Assembly: GCA_938022235.1 (NCBI GenBank)
Contig: CALIEL010000256.1
Coordinates: 1-5,685 of the forward strand
Direction of reading: 5' to 3'
Source of the DNA: Oribacterium parvum
Lineage (GTDB): Bacteria; Bacillota; Clostridia; Lachnospirales; Lachnospiraceae
Length of the DNA: 5,685 nucleotides
Made by a program: the position numbers and the translations under genes. Position 1 is the stretch's first letter, and each line of letters starts with the position of its first letter. Shown piece by piece: positions 1-5,501 of the stretch. Below the pieces are notes generated by a model. It saw only the letters and a program-made list of their open reading frames with translations, was not told where the DNA came from and made no database searches.

Positions 1-55
1 CCGGGAGGATACCTATTTTTAGCTATCTAGTTTACACAAAATATTTTACAGTCTC
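1..55. mobile_element. Terminus of a probable IS256-family insertion sequence (partial)
   Basis: Bases 30-55 read gtttacacaaaatatttt followed by acagtctc. The reverse complement begins gagactgtaaaata and continues into ttttgtgtaaac, which resembles the terminal inverted repeats of IS256-family elements, where a TTGTGTAAA core near the end is characteristic. No transposase can be recognised in bases 1-29, so the orientation of the element is unknown. The element appears to end at 55, because helicase-coding sequence starts at 56 and every upstream frame that could extend it is closed (in-frame TAG at 20-22). The opposite end and the target-site duplication lie outside the window. The family assignment rests on remembered terminus similarity, not on a database search. 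Confidence 0.5.
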
Positions 56-304
56 GTCCATACATTTCAAGGGAAAGAAGCCGACATAGTCTTTTTGGTA
101 TTGGGATGTGATGAAAAAAGCAGAGGTGCTGCTAGCTGGGCAGTTGGAACGGATAACCCCAATATTATGAATGTAGCAGCCACAAGAGCGAAAGAAGAGT
201 TCTATATTATTGGAGATCGCAAGTTATATAATAGTATTAACAGCGAGGTAATCCATCAAACCAATAGAGTTTTACAAGAGTTTAATGGAATAGAAAATGC
301 ATAA
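56..304 (+). pseudogene. 3' remnant of an SF1 (Upf1/DNA2-like, AAA_12-type) helicase
   Basis: The open frame from 56 to the TAA at 302-304 encodes about 82 residues that match the extreme C-terminal part of the second RecA-like domain of superfamily 1 helicases. VHTFQGKEAD (codons 56-85) is the motif V region. NVAATRAKEEFYIIGD further on carries motif VI, whose arginine (in TRAK) contacts the ATP gamma-phosphate in this family. Walker A, Walker B and motifs Ia-IV are absent, so this piece cannot be an active helicase. The break coincides with the probable IS256-family end at 55, so insertion is the likely cause of truncation; the 5' part may survive beyond the window. A TTG at 95 could in principle start a 69-residue peptide, but it lies inside the domain and has no convincing ribosome binding site. 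Helicases of this group often occur in defence islands, but the fragment alone does not prove that role. Confidence 0.75.
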
Positions 305-516
305 GCTTGTATCATTGCTACGGAATATTGGTGTATTTATAGGTGACAGTTTGATTCTTGGAAACAAGATAAGAAGCAAGTACAGGAACAATATGTTTGA
401 TGTTTTTACTTCCGTTAGTATCGGAGAAGTTGTACAAACAAAGTGCGAATTATCAAAAGGGAAGTCCTTGCAGCATATCTGAATACTGACTTCTATAAAT
501 AAAGGGGAAGAAGATT
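305..516. other. Intergenic stretch without a convincing gene
   Basis: This 212-base stretch separates the helicase stop from the WYL regulator. An ATG at 297 opens a 61-codon frame to 482, overlapping the helicase stop. Its product is unrecognised, the start has no good ribosome binding site, and I do not accept it as a gene. In the helicase frame, stops fall at 344, 398 and 413, after which an open tail runs to TAA at 500-502; this could be decayed coding sequence but resembles nothing I know. A weak promoter-like pair, TTGCTA (315-320) and TATAGG (338-343) with a 17-base spacer, could drive the downstream genes. The distal part holds the ribosome binding site aggggaag (503-510) of the next gene. 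Confidence 0.4.
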
Positions 517-1509
517 ATGTATGCTACCGCAAATAAGAAAATGTTAAATATGCTTATCCTGAATATTTTGGAACAGTATTCAGATGCAGAACATAGATTG
601 ACTCAGCAAGAGATAATCCGTCTTCTGAAGAGCAATTATGATATGGAATGCGATCGTCGATCTGTGAAAAATAACATACTATACTTAAATGAACTGTTAG
701 GTGATGTTATTGACATGGAAAATGGGTATTATTTGGCTGAGAGAGAATTTGAAAATGCTGAGCTTAGAATGCTTATCGACAGTGTGCTTTTTTCCAAGAA
801 TCTTACACAGAAACAGGCTAAAGATTTGATTGAAAAACTTCGTGCAAAAGGCAATCGATATTTCTCGACTAAGGTGAGCCACATAAAGAATCTTCCGGAT
901 ATGCAACACGCAGATAATAAGCAACTTATGTATACCCTTGATACTGTGAATGATGCTATAGCAGAGAAAAAGAAAATATCTTTTGTTTATAATTCGTATG
1001 GAATAGATTTTAAGCTTCATCCGCGGAGAGAAACCCGATATGTGGTAAATCCATATCAAATGGTAGCTAATATAGGTAAATTTTATTTAATTGGAAATTA
1101 TGATAAGTATGACGATATTTCCCATTATCGTCTGGATAAGATGACAGAAGTAGAGATAATTGATGAAAAATTAAAGCCACAGAAAGAGATAAAGGATTTC
1201 AAAGAAGGATTTCATCTCCCCAAGCATATGGCAGAGCATATTTATATGTTTAGTGGGCCGAGTGTCAGAGTAAAGCTTTTGGCGCCGAAGACCATGATGG
1301 ATGAGCTTATAGATTGGTTAGGGAAAGAGTTTAAGGCCAGTAAAATTGAGGATAAAAAACAGATACTTGTCACATTGAGATGCAATGAAGATTCTATGTT
1401 TTATTGGGCACTACAGTATGGACCATATGTTGAAGTTTTGGAACCGGAAAGCTTAAGAACTCGACTCAAAAAAGCCATTTTTGAAATGAACAATAAGTAT
1501 AAAAAATGA
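517..1509 (+). CDS. WYL-domain transcriptional regulator with N-terminal winged helix-turn-helix
   Basis: This 330-residue protein has the standard three-part layout of WYL regulators. Residues ~10-73 form a winged HTH of the DeoR/HTH_11 type; LTQQEIIRLLK begins the domain and RRSVKNNILYLNELL is the likely recognition region. Residues ~138-215 form the WYL domain, including ISFVYNSYG, the NPYQM stretch (178-182), FYLIGNYD in place of the eponymous WYL (FYL at 189-191), and HYRLDKM (203-209). Residues ~250-326 are the C-terminal WCX-type extension, ending YGPYVEVLEPESLRTRLKKA. WYL domains bind nucleic-acid or nucleotide ligands in characterised members, and such proteins (for example BrxR and CapW) control phage-defence operons. 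The ATG follows aggggaag at a sensible distance, and the length is normal for the family. It is probably cytoplasmic and leads the co-directional gene block, so it may regulate the genes after it; its operator and ligand are not visible. Confidence 0.9.
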   Translation: MYATANKKMLNMLILNILEQYSDAEHRLTQQEIIRLLKSNYDMECDRRSVKNNILYLNELLGDVIDMENGYYLAEREFENAELRMLIDSVLFSKNLTQKQAKDLIEKLRAKGNRYFSTKVSHIKNLPDMQHADNKQLMYTLDTVNDAIAEKKKISFVYNSYGIDFKLHPRRETRYVVNPYQMVANIGKFYLIGNYDKYDDISHYRLDKMTEVEIIDEKLKPQKEIKDFKEGFHLPKHMAEHIYMFSGPSVRVKLLAPKTMMDELIDWLGKEFKASKIEDKKQILVTLRCNEDSMFYWALQYGPYVEVLEPESLRTRLKKAIFEMNNKYKK

Positions 1510-1566
1510 TTACAGATGATTTTATTATCGTTATGTAAAGTTTGACAGCAGAAAGGGGAATTCACG

Positions 1567-2409
1567 GTGAAGGTAATATTGAGTAGGAAGGGTTTTGATA
1601 GTGCCAATGGCGGTATAGCAAGCCCAATATTTGAGGATGGTACAATGCTGTCATTTCCAATCCCGAGTAAGGATCATGATAAGGATAAAATTGCATACGA
1701 AGAATTGACCTGTAATAAAATTCTGTTAAATGAGCTACTGGAAAATCTTGGCTATAGAGGTGATAAATACTGTCATCTTGATCCGGATCTGGATAGTACA
1801 AGAAGAGTAGTGCCGGTTAAAGGGTGGAAACCTGCATTTGGGCAAATAAATCAGTCTGCATCATATCTGATAAATAATCAGATAGTAAGCGGCGACTTAT
1901 TTTTGTTTTTTGGTAACTTTAGGCATGTTGTTAAGAGCAATGGAAAATATAAGTTTGCGCGCAGAAATGAAAATCCAGCAGATTCATACTATGGAAAAGA
2001 AATGCAGGTTATATGGGGATATCTTCAGGTGGGAGAAATTATATCGGACCCTAAAGAGCAAGAGAAATTTTTCTGGCACCCACATGCTTGTGAGAAACGG
2101 TTATTTAAAGAAAAAAACAATCTGATATTTACAGCCGCAAAATGTCTGTCATTTGCACCCCAAATGCCCGGCTATGGGATTTTTTCTTATGATAAAAAAA
2201 GAGTACTTACAATGCCCGGAAAAACCAAGGCAATCTGGAATTGGCAAAAGGCATATGATGTAGACAATATAAACAAGATAAATAATAGGGATAATAAACG
2301 CAAGAATTCAGCTAAAGACCCGGGAGGAATTTATTATGCCGGAATATGGCAGGAACTGGTTCTGAAGGACAATAAAGATTCGGAAAATTGGGCAAAAAGC
2401 ATATTTTGA
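1567..2409 (+). CDS. Nmad3-type (Nucleotide modification associated domain 3) protein
   Basis: This 280-residue protein starts at GTG 1567, seven bases after gaaagggg. Its conserved blocks match my recollection of the Nmad3 family: ILSRKGFDSANGG (4-16) with SPIFEDGTMLSFPIP after it, HLDPDLD (70-76), AFGQ (90-93), GDLFLFFG (109-116), VIWGYLQVGEII (148-159), FWHPH (169-173), PGYGIF (201-206) and a terminal WQELVL (261-266). The spread of these blocks suggests a full-length protein. Nmad families were defined computationally by association with DNA base-modification systems of phages and bacteria; I know of no assigned reaction. The histidines and acidic residues (His171, His173, Asp72, Asp74) are attractive as catalytic or binding residues, but that is inference. 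It has no signal peptide or membrane segment. It lies 57 bases after the WYL gene and 62 before the next gene on the same strand, consistent with one transcription unit. Confidence 0.72.
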   Translation: MKVILSRKGFDSANGGIASPIFEDGTMLSFPIPSKDHDKDKIAYEELTCNKILLNELLENLGYRGDKYCHLDPDLDSTRRVVPVKGWKPAFGQINQSASYLINNQIVSGDLFLFFGNFRHVVKSNGKYKFARRNENPADSYYGKEMQVIWGYLQVGEIISDPKEQEKFFWHPHACEKRLFKEKNNLIFTAAKCLSFAPQMPGYGIFSYDKKRVLTMPGKTKAIWNWQKAYDVDNINKINNRDNKRKNSAKDPGGIYYAGIWQELVLKDNKDSENWAKSIF

Positions 2410-2457
2410 CGTGCAAAATTATGTACATAGACTCTTATATATTACGTTATAAAGAAT

Positions 2458-2463
2458 AGGAGG
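2458..2463 (+). promoter_or_regulatory. Ribosome binding site AGGAGG that decides the start of the next gene
   Basis: The perfect AGGAGG ends eight bases before ATG 2472. An in-frame GTG at 2463-2465 overlaps the site itself and therefore cannot be the start, so the protein begins MFFDEEE. Confidence 0.8.
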
Positions 2464-2471
2464 TGTACGTT

Positions 2472-3116
2472 ATGTTTTTTGACGAAGAAGAATTAAAAGT
2501 AGCTGAGGATCTGGCTTGGAAGATGCTTGATGGGTGGAATCATGCCTATATGCCAAATTTAAAAGATTATGCACATTTCTATTACAAAGGACAGATTATT
2601 TTTGATCCATGGATGAATGAAAAGTCGCAGAGATTACCTTGGCCGGATCACGAGAGCAAAGAATCAGCTGTTAATCCGGTTGAATATTATGGACAGAATA
2701 CAATAGAAAACTATATAGTCAATTTATTTATGTTAAGACCGGAATGGGCACCTGAAATTACAGAGATGATCAAGAGACATTTGGGAGATAATGGTAGATT
2801 ATTAAAAATAACAAGCATTGTGTCAATTGAGGTTTATATTGCTATGTCAGATGAACAAGCTGAGGAAGAAAACGGATCAGCTTGTATTGAATGGGAAATA
2901 CCTGATTCTAAGAGAATATATTTTGATATGCTAGAGCTTCCACCAGAGTTAGTTACCGTAGTTGCGAATGGATGGAAGCGAGAAATATTTTTTGACAAAA
3001 AGAATGCAAAGAAAATTTTTGGGCTACTTTATCCTGAAGGGATAAAGTTCGACTACAAGAAAGCCTTAAATAGAATTAATGGTAAGAAAGTTAGATTGAT
3101 AGGTTGGGGAGATTAG
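2472..3116 (+). CDS. Uncharacterised 214-residue Trp-rich protein
   Basis: I do not recognise this family. The ATG at 2472 is chosen because AGGAGG lies eight bases upstream. The 214-residue product is soluble-looking, with no signal peptide or membrane helix. It is rich in aromatic residues: eight Trp (16, 22, 47, 57, 92, 141, 168, 212) plus many Tyr and Phe. Regions that stand out are an acidic N-terminal helix (DEEELKVAEDLAWKML), an aromatic stretch around AHFYYKG and FDPWMNE (34-50), NTIENYIVNLFMLRPEW (76-92), an acidic patch DEQAEEENG (127-135), and a C-terminal IKFDYKKALNRING followed by VRLIGWGD. The alternation of helical and strand-like segments suggests an alpha/beta domain. It follows the Nmad3-like gene by 62 bases on the same strand and is probably cotranscribed. 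It could be a partner of that protein, an immunity-type protein, or an unrelated cargo gene. Confidence 0.75.
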   Translation: MFFDEEELKVAEDLAWKMLDGWNHAYMPNLKDYAHFYYKGQIIFDPWMNEKSQRLPWPDHESKESAVNPVEYYGQNTIENYIVNLFMLRPEWAPEITEMIKRHLGDNGRLLKITSIVSIEVYIAMSDEQAEEENGSACIEWEIPDSKRIYFDMLELPPELVTVVANGWKREIFFDKKNAKKIFGLLYPEGIKFDYKKALNRINGKKVRLIGWGD

Positions 3117-3131
3117 TTTGAGAAAATGAAC

Positions 3132-3162
3132 TGAAGAGAAATTGTTTAGTGAGTTCTCTTCA
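3132..3162. repeat. Perfect 9-bp inverted repeat (hairpin) after the unknown gene
   Basis: The arms tgaagagaa (3132-3140) and ttctcttca (3154-3162) are exact reverse complements separated by 13 bases. It lies 15 bases after the stop of the preceding gene. The stem is AT-rich (three G-C pairs) and no T run follows on the + strand, so it is not a canonical intrinsic terminator. It could stabilise the upstream mRNA end, attenuate read-through, or be a binding site. Confidence 0.45.
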
Positions 3163-3190
3163 AGAAAATAGGATTCATTAACGGAACAAG

Positions 3191-3196
3191 AGGAGG
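3191..3196 (+). promoter_or_regulatory. Orphan Shine-Dalgarno AGGAGG without a gene
   Basis: A perfect AGGAGG sits 48 bases before the accepted start at 3244. The only nearby start, TTG 3199, is too close to it and meets TGA after four codons. The site may be a relic of a lost gene start, part of a tiny leader ORF, or chance. Confidence 0.3.
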
Positions 3197-3243
3197 ATTT
3201 GTTTGTTATCTGATAAAGATTCCCAAAATAGAAGGAGGGACTA

Positions 3244-3960
3244 GTGGAAATGAGACGATCTATATCAGTTCAGATTACAGATTCTTTAAACGAAAAGGAT
3301 GTATTGCCGGATGATTTTCATCTAGAAATAGAAGAAATAGTAGACGGATTAAAATTTGCTCCCGGTACTATGGATGGCATAATTATATATCACTGTGGCT
3401 ATTCTGACTTAGATGATGCAGCTAAAAAAGATTTGGCTAATTTACTACATCTTATAGCTCAGGAGGGGGTCGAGATATTCGAGTTAGAAGAGGCAATAGA
3501 GGAATTTTGTAAGACTCATAGAGCCATTACCATTATTGATGATATTTTTGAATATATTTGGCTTCATCACCACGAACTTGATTTGCGTATGCTGAGGGAA
3601 AATGCTGAACGATTAGCACTTGAATTAGAGTCCATAGAGTGTGTTAAATTTGGGATGATACTACTTGAACTATTTAAACCGGATGACATGGTGGAGACAA
3701 TTGCCAATATACTGGGAAGATATGATGAATTTACAATCTTTTCCATCTTTTTATTAAGACATTTTGAAAATGGTAATGAAAAAATTCTTGAGCTATCAAA
3801 AGCCGTTACAGGATGGGGAAGAATACATTGTATAAAATACATAGAGCCTGTAAGTGCTAAAATTAAAGATTGGATTCTACAATATGGTGTGGATAATAAT
3901 ATAATGCCTGCTTATTCGGGGCTTGATGCATTTCATAAAGCAGATGTGAGAGAAATCTAA
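3244..3960 (+). CDS. Acidic helical-repeat-like protein, N-terminal 238 codons of a gene split by an in-frame TAA
   Basis: GTG 3244 lies five bases after AGGAGG (3233-3238); ATG 3250, giving MRRSISVQI, is an alternative with a spacing of 11. The product is almost wholly helical in appearance and acidic, with no signal peptide or membrane segment. Successive helix pairs (LANLLHLIAQEGVEIFELEEAIEEF; CVKFGMILLELF; TIANILGRYDEFTIFSIFLLRHF; then GWGRIHCIKYIEPVSAKIKDWIL) look like HEAT/ARM-type alpha solenoid repeats. I vaguely recall similar Firmicutes proteins with a GWGRIH block carrying unsupported enzyme names; I would not transfer any function. The reading stops at TAA 3958-3960, but the same frame continues for 115 further codons to 4305, and the junction reads VREI, stop, SRDHVTKEEM without loss of coding character. 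The gene was therefore probably about 350 codons long, and this product is truncated unless the stop is read through. It may belong to the WYL-led block or be a neighbour of it. Confidence 0.65.
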   Translation: MEMRRSISVQITDSLNEKDVLPDDFHLEIEEIVDGLKFAPGTMDGIIIYHCGYSDLDDAAKKDLANLLHLIAQEGVEIFELEEAIEEFCKTHRAITIIDDIFEYIWLHHHELDLRMLRENAERLALELESIECVKFGMILLELFKPDDMVETIANILGRYDEFTIFSIFLLRHFENGNEKILELSKAVTGWGRIHCIKYIEPVSAKIKDWILQYGVDNNIMPAYSGLDAFHKADVREI

Positions 3961-3987
3961 AGTAGAGACCATGTCACCAAGGAAGAG

Positions 3988-4305
3988 ATGAAAGCTATTT
4001 TAAGGATTATTAGTGCAATGCTTAACGAAATACCGGGCGAAGGAATTTGGGAATTGGAAGATGCCGAAGATGTGCTCGTTCAAGTTGTAGAAAAAGCATC
4101 GACATTATTGCCACTTGAGCTTTCTGACTATCAGATCATAAATTTCATTGATGAATGGCAAGAAGAAAATGGGGAAGATGATAATCCAAAGCTTGATAGT
4201 CTGATAAATGAGATTTTTTGTGATGAGAACGTTAGAACGCAGATAAAAAAGGCTGCTGAAGAAGGTAAAGCCAAAACTCTTGCAGATGCCATTGGACTTA
4301 CATAG
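3988..4305 (+). CDS. C-terminal part of the same split gene (105 codons)
   Basis: This ORF is in the same frame as the gene ending at 3960, and the intervening nine codons (SRDHVTKEE) are open, so only the TAA at 3958 separates the two. The product is a helical, acidic polypeptide: AILRIISAMLNEIPG, then WELEDAEDVLVQVVEKAS, then DYQIINFIDEW, an acidic EENGEDDN linker, and a C-terminal TQIKKAAEEGKAKTLADAIG. No enzymatic motif is visible. A weak purine stretch, aaggaagag, directly abuts ATG 3988 and could allow reinitiation, but it is poorer than the other ribosome binding sites here. I read it as the distal domain of one original protein, either decayed, independently translated after the stop, or joined by suppression. 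If the TAA arose from TTA by a single substitution, the ancestral junction would be VREILSRDHV. Confidence 0.55.
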   Translation: MKAILRIISAMLNEIPGEGIWELEDAEDVLVQVVEKASTLLPLELSDYQIINFIDEWQEENGEDDNPKLDSLINEIFCDENVRTQIKKAAEEGKAKTLADAIGLT

Positions 4306-4370
4306 TAGTCTTATTCATTCTTAATCTTATATAGATGAAAATTCAAATAACTTTTAATGGAAGCATCCAA

Positions 4371-4376
4371 AGGAGG
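4371..4376 (+). promoter_or_regulatory. Ribosome binding site supporting a TTG start
   Basis: The strong aaaggagg (AGGAGG at 4371-4376) precedes TTG 4385 by eight bases. No ATG or GTG occurs at a suitable distance in this frame, so TTG is the likely start of the DUF1848 gene. Confidence 0.75.
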
Positions 4377-4384
4377 CATTTAAC

Positions 4385-5311
4385 TTGATTATCAATACGG
4401 GACAGAGGACGGACATTCCCGCCTTCTATGCGGAATGGTTTGCAAACAGGCTGAAAGAGGGCTTTGTTTGTGTACGAAATCCTTATAATCCGAATCAAGT
4501 CAGTCGCTACCGTCTTGAGCCTTCCGTGGTGGATGTCATTGGTTTTTGCACGAAAAATCCGGCTCCCATGTTCCCGTACATGGAGCTTTTAAAAGCTTAT
4601 GGACAATACTGGTTTGTCACTATTACACCTTATGGAAAAGATATAGAGCCGAATGTGCCGGATAAACATTTACTCATAGAGCATTTCAAATATCTTTCCA
4701 CGCAGCTGGGAGTGAATTCTATCGGGTGGCGTTACGACCCGATTTTTCTGTCGGAAAGATATAGCAAAGACTATCACTTGAAAGCCTTCGAGCAAATTGC
4801 TACGGCATTGGAGGGATATACGCAAACAGCCGTCATCAGCTTTGTAGACCTTTACCCAAAGGTGAGACGGAATTTTCCGGAGCTTCAGGCGCTTGAGAAG
4901 GGAGACAGGCTTTTGCTGGGGAAGGCCATGATTGCGATTGCTCGTTCCCATGGCATGACACTGAAGCCCTGTGCGGAGGGAAATGAACTGGCTGAGTATG
5001 GAGCAGATTGCGGTGGATGTATGCTTATCAGCGATTATGAAAAAGCCATTGGAAAACGCTTGCATGTTCCCAAAAAGAAGGGGGCAAGAGCAGCCTGTGC
5101 TTGTTACCTCTCTTGTGATATCGGTGCCTATAACAGCTGTAAGCACCTTTGCAAATATTGCTATGCCAATGCTGATCCGGCTATCGTTATGAAGCAAAGC
5201 CGACTGCATGATCCGAAATCCCCATTCTTAATCGGGAATTACGAGAAAAATGACAGTATTCATGATGTGCCCCAGCAGTCCTGGGGGGATGGACAAATGA
5301 GCTTGTTTTAG
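4385..5311 (+). CDS. DUF1848 family protein with radical-SAM-like C-terminal cysteine cluster
   Basis: This 308-residue protein has the length and blocks of DUF1848: an N-terminal IINTGQRTDIPAFYAEWF, the NPNQVSRYRLEP stretch (35-46), VIGFCTKNPAPM (51-62), WFVTITPYGKDIEPNVPD (76-93), GWRYDPIF (114-121), SFVDLYPKVRRN (152-163) and a Cys-rich end. Cysteines 209 and 212 (CGGC), 238, 240 and 244, then 252, 256 and 259 surround CKHLCKYCYAN. The last three form CxxxCxxC with an aromatic residue before the final Cys, the motif that binds a [4Fe-4S] cluster in radical SAM enzymes. The function is unknown; an iron-sulfur, possibly SAM-dependent role in the cytoplasm is inferred. Codons are richer in G+C than in the upstream genes, suggesting it belongs to a different, probably resident, DNA segment. 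It begins 79 bases after the split gene with its own strong ribosome binding site. Confidence 0.88.
   Translation: MIINTGQRTDIPAFYAEWFANRLKEGFVCVRNPYNPNQVSRYRLEPSVVDVIGFCTKNPAPMFPYMELLKAYGQYWFVTITPYGKDIEPNVPDKHLLIEHFKYLSTQLGVNSIGWRYDPIFLSERYSKDYHLKAFEQIATALEGYTQTAVISFVDLYPKVRRNFPELQALEKGDRLLLGKAMIAIARSHGMTLKPCAEGNELAEYGADCGGCMLISDYEKAIGKRLHVPKKKGARAACACYLSCDIGAYNSCKHLCKYCYANADPAIVMKQSRLHDPKSPFLIGNYEKNDSIHDVPQQSWGDGQMSLF
5270..5286. repeat. GC-rich hairpin near the 3' end of the DUF1848 gene
   Basis: CCCCAG (5270-5275) and CTGGGG (5281-5286) are perfect reverse complements around a five-base loop. The hairpin lies in codons just before the stop and is not directly followed by a T run, the nearest T-rich stretch being about 20 bases on. 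It is not a standard terminator and may simply be a coding coincidence. Confidence 0.3.
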
Positions 5312-5318
5312 TCCCTTG

Positions 5319-5347
5319 TTGACGGTAAATGTAGGGCAACTTATACT
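5319..5347 (+). promoter_or_regulatory. Sigma-70/sigma-A-type promoter upstream of the MBL-fold gene
   Basis: TTGACG (5319-5324) and TATACT (5342-5347) are separated by exactly 17 bases. Each hexamer matches the consensus at five of six positions. Transcription would start near 5354, eight bases after the DUF1848 stop plus the promoter, leaving a leader of about 150 bases before ATG 5502. This is the best promoter in the window. Confidence 0.6.
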
Positions 5348-5371
5348 GAAGAGCATATAGAGTAGGAAAGC

Positions 5372-5404
5372 GGAAGGAAGTAAGGAAGTAAGGAAGTAAG
5401 GAAG
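5372..5404. repeat. GGAAGTAA tandem repeat in a purine-rich tract
   Basis: Three perfect GGAAGTAA octamers occupy 5376-5383, 5384-5391 and 5392-5399, with partial units (ggaag) at both sides. Degenerate relatives (ggaagcag, gaaagcaa, gggagcaa, ggagcaaa) continue to about 5450, so roughly 5361-5455 is almost free of pyrimidines except scattered T and C. The array lies between a good promoter and the MBL-fold gene, so it would be transcribed as 5' leader. Copy number of such short repeats can vary by slippage. Confidence 0.8.
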
Positions 5405-5501
5405 GAAGCAGGAAAGCAAGGGAGCAAGTAAAGGAGCAAACAAGGAAGGTAGAGCAACAATCTCCATACCGAGAAAGCAAAATATTTTACGGAGTAACAT
5501 C

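Noticed and set aside
297..482. 61-codon forward ORF overlapping the helicase stop
   Set aside because: The start has no good ribosome binding site, the product resembles nothing known, and the region looks like spacer or decayed DNA.
697..1059. Reverse-strand ORF of 120 codons inside the WYL gene
   Set aside because: It lies wholly inside a well-supported gene and its Ile/Lys/Phe-rich product is typical of an antisense shadow.
1542..1547. TTGACA before the Nmad3-like gene
   Set aside because: No -10 hexamer occurs at 16-18 bases downstream; the expected position falls on the start codon.
1910..2125. 71-codon forward ORF inside the Nmad3-like gene
   Set aside because: It is an out-of-frame shadow of a gene with conserved blocks throughout.
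4670..5209. Reverse-strand ORF of 179 codons inside the DUF1848 gene
   Set aside because: The forward frame has clear family motifs and a strong ribosome binding site; the reverse product has none.
5478..5490. caaaatattttac identical to bases 37-49 in the probable IS end
   Set aside because: The match is 13 bases, mostly a palindromic AT core, and is not extended on either side, so chance is sufficient.
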